This document shows, one piece after another, positions 27,800 through 37,264 of a DNA stretch of 64,000 nt; within the stretch, counting starts at the first letter, position 1; every line of letters begins with the position of its first letter. Source of the DNA: CALZFJ01 sp964459845 (lineage in GTDB: Bacteria > Bacteroidota > Bacteroidia > Bacteroidales > Muribaculaceae). Location: positions 1 to 64,000 of the forward strand of contig CAYWOC010000008.1 of the NCBI GenBank assembly GCA_964459845.1, in the 5' to 3' direction. A model generated the notes under the pieces. The model saw only the letters and a program-made list of their open reading frames with translations, searched no databases and was not told the origin of the DNA. A program made the translations under genes and the position numbers.

Positions 27800-29161
27800 A
27801 TGAAAATCAATAAATATATTTTGATGTCGGCTTTGGCTTCAGTCGCTCTCACTGCTGCTGCTCAAGATTTTGACACAGACCCAACGCTGAACATCAACAA
27901 CGAAGAGAAACAAGTTAAGTTCTCTGTAGGAGCGCGCTTCATGGCTGACGCTGCTCTTTACCACTCAGACTTCACTCCGCTGCACAGTGGCGCAAGCATC
28001 ACCGATGCCCGCATCCGCACAAGCATGACCTACGGCAAAAACTGGTATTTCTATGCTGACTTCGGTTTCGGCGGCGGCAAGTTTGCTCAAAAGAACATCT
28101 TCTTGCAATATGCCACTAAGGACAATGCAGATGCTACTCACGCCATAAAGGTGGGTTACTATAACGACCCTGCCGGAACTATGGCAAACCAGACTTCCCT
28201 CGGTTCATATCACTTCATTTCTCGTCCGGGTATGGCAAGCTCTCTCGGCGAAGGTCGTGAACTCGGTATCACCTACAAGTATTCTTCTGACCACGCATTC
28301 TTGTATCAAGGCGTGTTTGCCGAAGACCAATACAACAAAATCGATGCCGGATTCAATGGTGTAACTTTGAGCGGCCGCTGGTTGTATCGCAACGTTGATG
28401 CCAACAGCGCATTCCACGTTGGTGCAAGCGCACGCTATGCTCATCTTGGCGGTGGCGAGGAAGTAACCACCAAGGGTGCTACTGTCCTCAAAAAGACATT
28501 GAACCTCGGTCAAAGCCTTGAGACTTACATCGACAAGAACAACATCTTCTCAAGCTGCACTCTGCCTTGGGCGAACAATGTTATCGACCTTGGTGCTGAA
28601 GCTCTTTATCACAACGCCGACTTCTTCATCCGCGCTGAATACAAGCACAAGATTGTAACCAAGACACGCGATTCTTATAAGATGTTCATCGCAGCACAAG
28701 ACAACATCGATGGCTGGGGCGATATCGACTTGTGGGAAACAGCCAACCGTATCCGCACCAACCACTTCAACGGTGCTTATGTGGAACTTGGCTACAAGAT
28801 TTTCGGCAGCGACTACACCTACAACAAGCATGACGCTGTGCTTAACGGTCTTAACGGAAAGGCTCTCGAAGTGGTTGCACGCTTCAACTATTCTGGTCTT
28901 AACGACTTGACCGAAGGCGAATACTACTCAGCAGGACGCGACCAATACTATGCCGACGGCTATATGGTCGATTGGCCAGCTACTGGCGCTACAAGCGTGG
29001 GCGGTGGCAACACTTGCTCTACTACTGTAGGCTTGAACTATTCTTTCAACAAATATGCACAAGTTATGCTCAACTACACTTGGCACAAGATTAACATCGA
29101 CCGCTTGCCATACGACAAGAACGTTCATTCAGTTCAAGCACGTGTTCAATTCACATTCTAA
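27800..29161 (+). CDS. Outer-membrane porin, OprP/OprO-like
   Basis: 453 residues; signal peptide ends at ALTAAAQ. The mature part is a beta-barrel with strands such as VKFSVGARFMADAALY and WYFYADFGFGGGKF, and a terminal Phe (VQFTF). The N-terminal strand pair and the ARIRTSMTYGKNWYF turn resemble phosphate-selective porins O and P. It lies in an operon with glpQ, so passage of glycerol-3-phosphate across the outer membrane is the likely job. Strong codon bias. Confidence 0.83.
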   Translation: MKINKYILMSALASVALTAAAQDFDTDPTLNINNEEKQVKFSVGARFMADAALYHSDFTPLHSGASITDARIRTSMTYGKNWYFYADFGFGGGKFAQKNIFLQYATKDNADATHAIKVGYYNDPAGTMANQTSLGSYHFISRPGMASSLGEGRELGITYKYSSDHAFLYQGVFAEDQYNKIDAGFNGVTLSGRWLYRNVDANSAFHVGASARYAHLGGGEEVTTKGATVLKKTLNLGQSLETYIDKNNIFSSCTLPWANNVIDLGAEALYHNADFFIRAEYKHKIVTKTRDSYKMFIAAQDNIDGWGDIDLWETANRIRTNHFNGAYVELGYKIFGSDYTYNKHDAVLNGLNGKALEVVARFNYSGLNDLTEGEYYSAGRDQYYADGYMVDWPATGATSVGGGNTCSTTVGLNYSFNKYAQVMLNYTWHKINIDRLPYDKNVHSVQARVQFTF

Positions 29162-29249
29162 ATCATCAACCATCCTATTGTGAAGCATACACATTACAAT
29201 GGCTCGCAGAGCCTGTAAAATGCAATAAACAATAATAACAATGATGATG

Positions 29250-29292
29250 CCGCCTTGCAGTGAGAAAGTACTCACGCGCAAGGCGGTTTTTT
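29250..29292 (+). terminator. Terminator of the glpQ-porin operon
   Basis: Outer stem CCGCCTTGC / GCAAGGCGG with an inner stem GTGAG / CTCAC, then six T. Confidence 0.85.
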
Positions 29293-29381
29293 ATATGCCA
29301 TAATTTTAGTCGTGAGCGGCACATTACTGCGTCGTCATTAAAGCTGCAACTTTCACAGTCTAATTATTCACACATCTGCCA

Positions 29382-30341
29382 TTATATAATCTTATTCAGG
29401 CCCGCAATATATGGATATTGCGCAATCAGAGCATCGAGCGCCGATTGAGTGTCGGCTTTGAACTTTGCCACCACGTCCTGGTTTTGGCTCATGGGTCTAT
29501 GCCGCAGCCGCTTCGTCATACGCTCACATTGCGAGATAATCTGCTGTTGCCGCACATCGAAATAAGTGTTCTTCAGCACCTCCCATATATATTCCACAGC
29601 CACTTCGCTGGGATGCACCATATCGGCTGCATAGAAGCGATAGTCGCGCAAGTCGTCCATCAATATCTCGTAAGACGGGAAATAGCCACACACGTCAGGA
29701 TGCATACGCACCATCTCTGCCACAGCAACTCGCAGCGTGCTTTTGCTCAGGCTGTTTGTTGCCAGCCCATCGGCGATATGGCGTATCGGGCTAACGGTGA
29801 ACACAATGCGCAACTGCGAATTAAACTCACGCAGTCCACTCACCATCCCGTCAAGCACATCGGTGATTTCATTCACACTCCGCATCTGGCGCACAAATTC
29901 TGCCGACGGGAACTTATGGCAATTGCTCACCACGGCTCCGCCACGGCTATATGTGATTGCCGTGCCAAGCGTGACAAACAGCACTCGGCATTGGCGCAGA
30001 TGCGCATGAGCCGACGTGATGCTGCCGTTCATAGCACGAAGAGCCTCATCGGCATCGGGCATAGAAAACCGTGAATGGAAATCGAAGCAGTTCCACACGC
30101 CATTGGCTTCCACAAGTTCGTCTCGCTCCACAAGACGGCACTCCATCACGCGCCTGGCAGCCATAGCCACACTCATGGGATTATACACTGTGCCAAGCGG
30201 ATTTATCACTACATTAATCATGGCATCGGCAAGGCGCAATCCAATATTATCCGAGAAGCATGAGCCGATCATCATCATCTTGTCGCTGTGCCTCAACGCA
30301 ATGTCTTTATTGTCGGGGGTTATTATCGTACGAAATTCCAT
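29382..30341 (-). CDS. GSCFA domain protein
   Basis: 319 residues covering the GSCFA domain, named after the motif seen here as MMIGSCFSDNIG at ~23-34. Further motifs are NPLGTVYNP, LFVTLGTA, SPIRH and the C-terminal DMVHPSEVAVEYIWE. The fold is SGNH-hydrolase-like (Ser in GSCFS; Asp/His in MVHPS), so an acyl-ester hydrolase is plausible, but the substrate is unknown. Common in Bacteroidales. A -7 box TAACTTTG lies at 30362-30369 on the minus strand. Confidence 0.88.
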   Translation of the reverse strand: MEFRTIITPDNKDIALRHSDKMMMIGSCFSDNIGLRLADAMINVVINPLGTVYNPMSVAMAARRVMECRLVERDELVEANGVWNCFDFHSRFSMPDADEALRAMNGSITSAHAHLRQCRVLFVTLGTAITYSRGGAVVSNCHKFPSAEFVRQMRSVNEITDVLDGMVSGLREFNSQLRIVFTVSPIRHIADGLATNSLSKSTLRVAVAEMVRMHPDVCGYFPSYEILMDDLRDYRFYAADMVHPSEVAVEYIWEVLKNTYFDVRQQQIISQCERMTKRLRHRPMSQNQDVVAKFKADTQSALDALIAQYPYIAGLNKII

Positions 30342-30381
30342 ATTAACTGTGTTAGCAGTGGCAAAGTTACTGAAAAAACTC

Positions 30382-30537
30382 TATCTTTGCAGAAAATAGG
30401 CTGCATCTCAGCATAATATTCAAGTAAACTTGATATTCTGCATTCGATTTGCACTATCTTTGCAGAAAATAGGCTGCATCTCAGCATAATATTCAAGTAA
30501 ACTTGATATTCTGCTCTCGATTTGCTCTATCTTTGCA
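30382..30537 (+). repeat. Dispersed promoter-hairpin repeat, copy C (two tandem units)
   Basis: Two units with a 73-bp period: TATCTTTGC boxes start at 30382, 30455 and 30528, and hairpins lie at 30415-30437 and 30488-30510. The last box is 32 bp before the gene at 30568. Confidence 0.88.
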
Positions 30538-30567
30538 GAAAATAAGCAAGATATACTCATATTTGAA

Positions 30568-31794
30568 ATGCACAACCACACTATATATATTATTACACTA
30601 TTACTTGCATTTATATCAGCATTTGCGCATACTACCAAGGCTACAGAATATGCCGACACCATATCTCCAATAAATGCAGCCTCTCCTAAGGCTATCCATC
30701 ATTTGGGCTTCGACATACGCCCTGCGTGGATAGTGCCAAACAAAAATTTCTTCAAGGGATTGAACGAGAGCGGCAAGAAACTCGACAAGACGGTATCGGC
30801 TCACCTGGAATATGCTTTCAGCTTCGCTCCCGGTTCACGACAGGACCGCATGTATCCTCATACATATCAGGGAATCGGCATCGGCTACAACAATTTCTTC
30901 GACAGCAATGAGATAGGCACACCGGTATCGGTGTATGCGCTGCAAGGGTCGCGCATCGCGCAGCTATCGCGCAATCTCTCTATCTACTATGAATGGAATT
31001 TCGGAGCTTCGTTTGGATGGAAGAAATATGATGAAGAAGTGAACCCATACAACACTGTCGTCGGCTCAAGCGCCAATGCTTTCATCAATCTTGGAATCAT
31101 GCTTAATTGGCACTTCGCACGCAACTGGCAGATGACGGCTGGAATCGACATATCCCACTTCTCCAACGGCAACACAAGCTCGCCAAATGCCGGAGTGAAT
31201 ACATTAGGCGCAAGAATCGGCATTATGCGCTCATTCTCGGCAAAGGACGTAGCCACAGCATCACTGCCGCACATAAGCATAAAGCCGCACATGAGCTACG
31301 ACCTCGTGCTGTATGGCGCATGGCGCAAACGCGGCATCATCACCGACGATGAGAAATTCATGGTGCCAAGCACCTTTGCGGTGGCTGGACTAAGCTTCTC
31401 TCCCATGTATAACTTCTGCAACAACTTCTGCGCCGGAGGCTCAATCGACCTGCAATATGACGAAAGCGCTAACATAAAGTATCATGTGGCATCGCCCGAC
31501 GGCTCCACACAGGGCGAAAGCACACGCTTCTATCGTCCGCCTTTCAGCGAGAGCTTCGCGGCAGGAGTGTCGGTGCGCGCCGAGGTGGTAATGCCCATAT
31601 TCTCGGTCAATATCGGCATCGGCCACAATGTGATATACAAAGGCAGCGACAATGGCGGCTTCTACCAAATAGTGGCATTAAAGGCTCATATCACAAAGAG
31701 CCTTTTCCTGCATGTGGGCTATCGCCTCATCGATTTCCACGACCCGAGCAACCTGATGCTCGGCATAGGCTACCGCTTTCACAACAAGCGATGA
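30568..31794 (+). CDS. PagL-like acyloxyacyl hydrolase family outer-membrane protein
   Basis: 408 residues, signal peptide ~1-22. Beta-barrel with the PagL (lipid A 3-O-deacylase) signature DISHFSNGNTSSPNAGVNT at ~194-212, including the catalytic His197 and Ser199 of the family and the conserved Asn-rich loop. It is about twice the length of classical PagL because of a second barrel-like half (~230-408). It probably trims acyl chains of lipid A, though members of this Bacteroidota subfamily are uncharacterised. Promoter from tandem dispersed repeats. Confidence 0.78.
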   Translation: MHNHTIYIITLLLAFISAFAHTTKATEYADTISPINAASPKAIHHLGFDIRPAWIVPNKNFFKGLNESGKKLDKTVSAHLEYAFSFAPGSRQDRMYPHTYQGIGIGYNNFFDSNEIGTPVSVYALQGSRIAQLSRNLSIYYEWNFGASFGWKKYDEEVNPYNTVVGSSANAFINLGIMLNWHFARNWQMTAGIDISHFSNGNTSSPNAGVNTLGARIGIMRSFSAKDVATASLPHISIKPHMSYDLVLYGAWRKRGIITDDEKFMVPSTFAVAGLSFSPMYNFCNNFCAGGSIDLQYDESANIKYHVASPDGSTQGESTRFYRPPFSESFAAGVSVRAEVVMPIFSVNIGIGHNVIYKGSDNGGFYQIVALKAHITKSLFLHVGYRLIDFHDPSNLMLGIGYRFHNKR

Positions 31795-31812
31795 CATTGG
31801 CTGCCGGCGGAA

Positions 31813-33483
31813 TCAGCTCAAGCCCTCAATCTCCCCGCCGATGATGTCGATGTGTTCTGCCTGCGGCACTTTTGGCAACCCCGGCATACGCAGCATCTCG
31901 CCAGCCACTATCACTATCATCTCAGCGCCGTTGTTCACCACTATGTCGCGCACATGAAACTCGAAATTGCGCGCCACGCCATATATCTTTGGGTCGGTGG
32001 AGAATGAATATTGCGTCTTGGCTATGCATATAGGATAATGCGCAATGCCGAGCTTCTCGATTCGCTTCATCATCTTGTTGGCGGCATTGCTGAATGTCAC
32101 ATAGCTTGCGCTGTATATCCTGCACGCCACCTTCTTTATTTTCTCCTCGATGCTGTCATCATCGGCATACGACAGTTGCAGCGGAGCCGAAGGATTATTC
32201 TCGATGGTATCCACCACAAGATTGGCAAGAGCTACAGCGCCATCGCCGCCCTTGGCAAAGGCATCGTTCACCGCAAACCCCACGTTCAGCTCATCCTCGC
32301 AATGGCTGCGCACAAGCTCCACCTCCTCATCGGTATCGGTGGCAAAGCGGTTGAACGCCACCACCACAGTCTGCCCGAACGACTGGAGGTTCTTCACATG
32401 CTTGTCGAGATTGCAGAAGCCTTGCTGCAATCCTGCGATATTGGGTTCTTTCACGCGGTCATACCCCACACCGCCATGTATTTTCAGTCCTTGCACAGTG
32501 GCAACGATAATTGTCAGTTTAGGCTGAAGCCCACTCTTGCGGCACTTTATGTTGTAGAATTTTTCAGCTCCGAGGTCAGCCCCGAATCCAGCTTCAGTAA
32601 TCACATAATCGCCGAAGGTCATAGCCATCTTTGTGGCGAGAATGGAGTTGCAGCCATGGGCTATGTTTGCAAACGGACCGCCATGCACGAAAGCCGCCCC
32701 ACCTTCGGTGGTCTGCACAAGATTTGGGTGAATGGCATCCTTCAATAGCACAGTGATTGCACCTGCCACGCCAAGATCTTTCACAGTGAACGGCTTCTCA
32801 TCGAAAGTGAACCCGAGGATAATATTCTCTATGCGGCGGCGAAGGTCGGCAGAATCTTTCGAAAGGCACAGAATTGCCATAATCTCAGAAGCAGGAGTGA
32901 TGTCGAAGCCCGACTCCATAGTCACGCCATTGGTGCGTGGGCCAAGCCCGGTGACAATGCTGCGCAGCGAGCGGTCGTTCACATCGATGACGCGTCGCCA
33001 AGTGATTTCTTTCAGCCCGAAACCGTCGGCCTGATGCTGATAGATATAATTGTCGAGCAGAGCCGAAATCATATTGTGGGCAGAAGTGATGGCATGGAAA
33101 TCGCCAGTGAAATGCAGATTGATTTTGTCCATGGGAAGCACTTGCGCATATCCGCCTCCGGCTGCGCCGCCCTTCATGCCAAAGCACGGGCCGAGCGACG
33201 GCTCACGCAGAGCCACAACAGCCTTCTTGCCGATTTTGTTAAGACCGAGAGCCAATCCTATCGACACAGTGGTCTTCCCTATTCCAGCCTTGGTGGCAGA
33301 AATAGCTGTGACAAGAATCAGGTTGCTTCGCTTCACACGTTCCTCATTGATAAGATGCTCAGGAACTTTGGCAATGTAGCGGCCATAATTTTCAATCTCA
33401 TCACACGGCATGCCGACACTCTTGGCAACCTCCTTGATATCTTTCAGCTTCACACTGCGGGCAATTTCAATATCCGATTTCAT
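31813..33483 (-). CDS. fhs: Formate--tetrahydrofolate ligase
   Basis: 556 residues, the normal length of the family. It makes 10-formyl-THF from formate, ATP and THF. The ATP-binding loop SATKAGIGKTTVSIGLALG is at ~62-80, followed by REPSLGPCFGMKGGAAGGGYAQV and TGDFHAI. It is cytoplasmic and monocistronic, with a minus-strand -7 box TAATTTTG at 33534-33541, divergent from the prenyl synthase. Its 3' end converges with the PagL-like gene, 18 bp apart. Confidence 0.96.
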   Translation of the reverse strand: MKSDIEIARSVKLKDIKEVAKSVGMPCDEIENYGRYIAKVPEHLINEERVKRSNLILVTAISATKAGIGKTTVSIGLALGLNKIGKKAVVALREPSLGPCFGMKGGAAGGGYAQVLPMDKINLHFTGDFHAITSAHNMISALLDNYIYQHQADGFGLKEITWRRVIDVNDRSLRSIVTGLGPRTNGVTMESGFDITPASEIMAILCLSKDSADLRRRIENIILGFTFDEKPFTVKDLGVAGAITVLLKDAIHPNLVQTTEGGAAFVHGGPFANIAHGCNSILATKMAMTFGDYVITEAGFGADLGAEKFYNIKCRKSGLQPKLTIIVATVQGLKIHGGVGYDRVKEPNIAGLQQGFCNLDKHVKNLQSFGQTVVVAFNRFATDTDEEVELVRSHCEDELNVGFAVNDAFAKGGDGAVALANLVVDTIENNPSAPLQLSYADDDSIEEKIKKVACRIYSASYVTFSNAANKMMKRIEKLGIAHYPICIAKTQYSFSTDPKIYGVARNFEFHVRDIVVNNGAEMIVIVAGEMLRMPGLPKVPQAEHIDIIGGEIEGLS

Positions 33484-33533
33484 ATAGTGTAGTTTTTGTT
33501 AATGCATTATGAAAGTAAAAGCCATATTACTCA

Positions 33534-33541
33534 CAAAATTA
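33534..33541 (-). promoter_or_regulatory. -7 box TAATTTTG for fhs
   Basis: Fits TAnnTTTG on the minus strand, 50 bp before the ATG. Confidence 0.5.
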
Positions 33542-33634
33542 CAAAAAAGATTGAATTATCACCATATCCCCACATTATATTGTCAATTCTTCTAAATAAT
33601 CTTTCCACGAATTGTGCCTTTGCGGATTTATTAG

Positions 33635-33642
33635 TACTTTTG
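33635..33642 (+). promoter_or_regulatory. -7 box TACTTTTG for the prenyl synthase gene
   Basis: Fits TAnnTTTG and lies 17 bp before the ATG at 33660, ruling out the earlier in-frame ATG. Confidence 0.55.
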
Positions 33643-33659
33643 CACATCAATCATTAGGA

Positions 33660-34634
33660 ATGGTTACTATTCAAGACATCCAGAATAATATATCTAAGGA
33701 GCTGACAGACTTAAATGCTATAATCAAGGACACGCTCCATAGTTCAAGCCCGCTTATGCAGCAGGTTGTGAACAATTTTCTCATCACCAAGGGCAAGCAG
33801 ATTCGCCCTATGCTCGTCATCCTCAGCGGCAAGTTTTTCGGAGAAATCTCGGAAAACGTGCTTTATGCAGGAGCTGCGATAGAGCTTCTGCACAACGCTT
33901 CACTCATACACGACGACGTGATCGACGAATCACTTGAGCGACGAGGCACTCCCACCATCAACCGCGTGTGGGACAACCACATCGCAGTGCTTGTGGGCGA
34001 CTTCTTCGTTAGCGGCGCACTTTATTGTGCCGAGCATTCCCACGACTTCCGCATCATCTCCACCATGGCTAAGCTTGGCCGTGAGCTTTCGCTTGGCGAA
34101 ATCGAGCAAATCGACAATGCGCGCAGCCACAGCGTGGATGAACAGACCTACCTGAAGATTATACGCCGCAAGACGGCATCCCTATTCCGCAGTTGCGTGG
34201 AAGTGGGCGGATATGCCGCCAAAGCTCCCGAAGCCGACTTGAAGAATCTAATGGAATATGCCGAGCTGCTCGGTATGTGCTTCCAAATCAAAGACGACAT
34301 CTTCGACTACTTCGACAACAAGGAGGTGGGCAAACCCACCGGCAACGACCTGCGTGAAGGGAAAATGACCCTGCCGCTCATCTACGCGCTCTCGCGCACC
34401 GACGCTCCGCGCCACGATGAGATGGTGGCTTTGAGCCACAAGACACAGCTCACAACCGAAGACATAGCCACACTGATAGAATTTGCAAAAAGCCAGGGCG
34501 GCATCGAATATGCCTACTCCACCATGGAGCGTCTGCAAGCCGAGGCCGACAAGATTATTTCGCAATATCCGCCGTCAAGCTCTATCGACGCTTTCCGCAG
34601 CATATTTGAATACATCATTGAGCGAAGGAAATAA
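33660..34634 (+). CDS. Polyprenyl diphosphate synthase (trans-isoprenyl type)
   Basis: 324 residues from ATG 33660. First Asp-rich motif LIHDDVIDESLERRG and second QIKDDIFDYF, with GKQIRPMLVIL upstream, mark a medium- to long-chain synthase of the IspB/octaprenyl type that makes the side chain of menaquinone. The residues before the first motif are small (AIELLHNAS), consistent with a long product. Cytoplasmic. rnhB begins 11 bp after the stop. Confidence 0.92.
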   Translation: MVTIQDIQNNISKELTDLNAIIKDTLHSSSPLMQQVVNNFLITKGKQIRPMLVILSGKFFGEISENVLYAGAAIELLHNASLIHDDVIDESLERRGTPTINRVWDNHIAVLVGDFFVSGALYCAEHSHDFRIISTMAKLGRELSLGEIEQIDNARSHSVDEQTYLKIIRRKTASLFRSCVEVGGYAAKAPEADLKNLMEYAELLGMCFQIKDDIFDYFDNKEVGKPTGNDLREGKMTLPLIYALSRTDAPRHDEMVALSHKTQLTTEDIATLIEFAKSQGGIEYAYSTMERLQAEADKIISQYPPSSSIDAFRSIFEYIIERRK

Positions 34635-34645
34635 ACAGACGGACG

Positions 34646-35251
34646 GTGAAAACTATGCTACAACAATGTTTAATAGAGGGCCGTATCGAAGCTGGCTGCG
34701 ACGAGGCCGGGCGCGGATGTCTTGCCGGACCAGTCACTGCCGCCGCTGTGATCCTGCCCCCCGATTTCAAGAATGACATGCTCAACGACTCGAAAAAGCT
34801 CACTGAGCATCAGCGCGACATCCTGCGCCCAATCATCGAGCAGGAAGCTATCGCTTGGGCTGTGGCATTCGTTTCTCCACAGGAAATTGATGAGATTAAT
34901 ATACTGAAAGCATCGTTCATGGCTATGCACCGCGCCATCGACCAATTGACTGTGCGTCCCGAAGCTTTGCTTATCGACGGCAACCGCTTCATCCCCTACG
35001 ACGGCATACCACACACATGCATAGTGAAAGGCGACGGCAAGATGATGAGCATCGCTGCCGCATCCGTCCTCGCAAAGACCCACCGCGACGAGTATATGCG
35101 CCTCATCGCTGCCGACTATCCTCAATATGGATGGGATGGCAATAATGGCTACCCGACGCGCGCCCACCGTGCTGCTATCGCAAAATACGGAGCCACACCA
35201 TACCACCGCACCACTTTCCAGCTACTCGACCCTCAAATGTCGCTATTCTGA
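34646..35251 (+). CDS. rnhB: Ribonuclease HII
   Basis: 201 residues. Catalytic motif AGCDEAGRGCLAGPVTAAAV at ~17-36 and DSKKLTEHQRD, with the later acidic residues in LLIDGNRF and SVLAKTHRDEYM. It removes RNA of RNA-DNA hybrids and initiates excision of misincorporated ribonucleotides. The ATG at 34646 is used; an in-frame ATG three codons on is an alternative. Probably co-transcribed with the prenyl synthase. Confidence 0.94.
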   Translation: MKTMLQQCLIEGRIEAGCDEAGRGCLAGPVTAAAVILPPDFKNDMLNDSKKLTEHQRDILRPIIEQEAIAWAVAFVSPQEIDEINILKASFMAMHRAIDQLTVRPEALLIDGNRFIPYDGIPHTCIVKGDGKMMSIAAASVLAKTHRDEYMRLIAADYPQYGWDGNNGYPTRAHRAAIAKYGATPYHRTTFQLLDPQMSLF

Positions 35252-35351
35252 CACCAGCCCCATATCCTGCACCAGCTTCTTCACCACCTCAACCAAGGGG
35301 GGCGACATTCAAAAGCCGAGACCATTCTATTGTCATTTCATAAAAAATGTT

Positions 35352-35359
35352 TAACTTTG
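35352..35359 (+). promoter_or_regulatory. -7 box TAACTTTG for the SulP gene
   Basis: Fits the consensus, 43 bp before the ATG at 35403. Confidence 0.5.
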
Positions 35360-35402
35360 CAAAAGTTTTAGGTTTCAGAATTTAATCATTCAATCAATTT
35401 AC

Positions 35403-37115
35403 ATGAATTTTTCAGGAGGTATAGAGTTTAAGCCCAAGTTCTTCACTGAGCTTAAAAACTACAATTTGTCTAAGTTCAAAGACGATTTGATTGCTGGTCT
35501 TGTGGTGGGAATAGTGGCATTGCCACTTGCCATAGCATTCGGTATAGCCAGCGGTGTCACACCCACAGTGGGTCTCATCACAGCCATCATCGGCGGTTTC
35601 CTTGTGTCAGCTCTCGGCGGCAACAGCGTGCAGATAGGCGGCCCCACAGGAGCTTTCATCGTCATAGTTTACAACATCATCCAGCTTTATGGCCTTCAAG
35701 GTATCGCCATAGCCACATTCATGGCTGGCGTGATACTGGTGCTTCTCGGCGTGTTTCGCCTCGGCACGGTCATCAAGTTTATCCCCTATCCTATCGTTGT
35801 AGGTTTCACAAGCGGTATCGCGCTGACCATATTCTCCACTCAGATTGTAGATCTGTTCGGGCTGACGGTAGATAAAGTTCCGTCCGACTTCCTCTCGAAA
35901 TGGGCGGTATATTTCCAGAATTTCGACACAACACACTTTCCGACACTCATCGTCGGACTGCTCACCGTGGCAATAATTGTGGCTGCTCCATATATTTCCA
36001 AGAAACTGCCGGGCGCGCTCATCGCCATCATCGTGATGACCATTGCTGTGTTCTGCCTAAAGACCTACGCCGGCATCGACGGGATAGAGACTATCGGCGA
36101 CCGCTTCGGCAAGCTGCCAGCCGAGATGCCGCTACCCCACTGGCTCGGGCTGAACATGACCACCATCAATGTGCTTCTCCCTTCAGCGTTCACCATTGCA
36201 GTACTCGGAGCCATCGAGTCGCTGCTGTCGGCAACCGTTGCCGACGGTGCCACAGGCAACACCACTCGCAACAACACCGAGCTGATAGGTCAAGGCGTAG
36301 CCAATATGGTGGTACCATTCTTCGGCGGAATCCCAGTCACTGGAGCTATTGCCCGCACCATGACAAATATCACCAACGGCGGACGCACACCAGTAGCCGG
36401 CGTGGTTCATGCCATCGTGCTGCTGCTCATATTCCTATTTCTGATGCCGCTCATCAACTATGTGCCTATGGCATGCCTTGCCGGAGTTCTGGTGATGGTG
36501 TCATATAACATGAGCGGATGGCGCACCGTGGTCAATATCTTCAAGAATCCGAAGTCGGATGTCACTGTACTTGTGGTGACATTCCTGCTCACCGTGATAT
36601 TCGACCTCACAATCGCAATCGAGATAGGACTGCTGCTTGCAATCGTGCTGTTCTTGAAACGTGTCATGGAGAACACTCAAATCAAGGTGTTCAGCGACCA
36701 AATAGACATTGCCGACGGCACAGAATCCACTCAGCACGAAGTGCTTGAAGTCGCAAAAGGCGTGGAAATCTATGAGATTGACGGTCCGTTCTTCTTCGGA
36801 GTGGCAACCAAGTTCGACGAGATGATGCGCAGCATGGGCGACAATCCACAAGTCAGAATCATTCGTATGCGCAAAGTCCCGTTCATCGATTCCACAGGAA
36901 TCCACAACCTTGAGCTGCTCATCGCCTCATCCAAGTCGGAGGGCATACATGTCGTGCTTTCGGGCGTAAACCCAAGCGTACATGAGGTGCTTATCCATGC
37001 CGGAATCGACAAGATGATTGGCAAAGACCATATCTGCGACCACATCACAAAAGCTGTGGTCATGGCCAACAAAATCGCCAATCGTCCCGATGATATGCAA
37101 GAAATAGATTGGTAA
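35403..37115 (+). CDS. SulP-family inorganic anion transporter with STAS domain
   Basis: 570 residues. The N-terminal sulfate-transporter membrane domain (~25-420) has the motif AGLVVGIVALPLAIAFGIASG and GGPTGAF. The cytoplasmic C-terminal STAS domain (~450-550) includes MRKVPFIDSTGIHNLELL. The family moves sulfate, bicarbonate or dicarboxylates; the substrate is not decidable from sequence. Monocistronic with a strong terminator. Confidence 0.93.
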   Translation: MNFSGGIEFKPKFFTELKNYNLSKFKDDLIAGLVVGIVALPLAIAFGIASGVTPTVGLITAIIGGFLVSALGGNSVQIGGPTGAFIVIVYNIIQLYGLQGIAIATFMAGVILVLLGVFRLGTVIKFIPYPIVVGFTSGIALTIFSTQIVDLFGLTVDKVPSDFLSKWAVYFQNFDTTHFPTLIVGLLTVAIIVAAPYISKKLPGALIAIIVMTIAVFCLKTYAGIDGIETIGDRFGKLPAEMPLPHWLGLNMTTINVLLPSAFTIAVLGAIESLLSATVADGATGNTTRNNTELIGQGVANMVVPFFGGIPVTGAIARTMTNITNGGRTPVAGVVHAIVLLLIFLFLMPLINYVPMACLAGVLVMVSYNMSGWRTVVNIFKNPKSDVTVLVVTFLLTVIFDLTIAIEIGLLLAIVLFLKRVMENTQIKVFSDQIDIADGTESTQHEVLEVAKGVEIYEIDGPFFFGVATKFDEMMRSMGDNPQVRIIRMRKVPFIDSTGIHNLELLIASSKSEGIHVVLSGVNPSVHEVLIHAGIDKMIGKDHICDHITKAVVMANKIANRPDDMQEIDW

Positions 37116-37141
37116 TCATCTGACATCAACGCACTTACAAT

Positions 37142-37189
37142 AAAGAGGTCACTAATTACGGAAAAATTTCCGTAATTAGTGACCTCTTT
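37142..37189. terminator. Terminator, 23-bp perfect stem
   Basis: AAAGAGGTCACTAATTACGG and its complement flank a 2-nt loop (stem 37142-37164 with 37167-37189), with A-rich left and T-rich right ends, so it can work in either direction. Confidence 0.8.
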
Positions 37190-37214
37190 TCTTGGTTATA
37201 TCACACGAATGGCA

Positions 37215-37222
37215 TACCTTTG
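37215..37222 (+). promoter_or_regulatory. -7 box TACCTTTG for the LOG gene
   Basis: Fits the consensus; lies 42 bp before the ATG at 37265, making the ATG at 37220 untenable. Confidence 0.55.
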
Positions 37223-37264
37223 CACCAAGATAACGATATTACACACGCAAAAAAAACGCTGAAT

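Noticed and set aside
30382..30537. Tandem 73-bp units that might suggest a CRISPR array
   Set aside because: Units are identical over their whole length with no unique spacers, and single copies occur elsewhere in front of genes.
36183..36508. Several frames antisense or out of frame to the SulP gene
   Set aside because: They are shadows of its codon bias with low-complexity His/Arg-rich translations.
37220..37264. Upstream ATG for the LOG protein
   Set aside because: It overlaps the TACCTTTG promoter box, so it would precede the transcription start.
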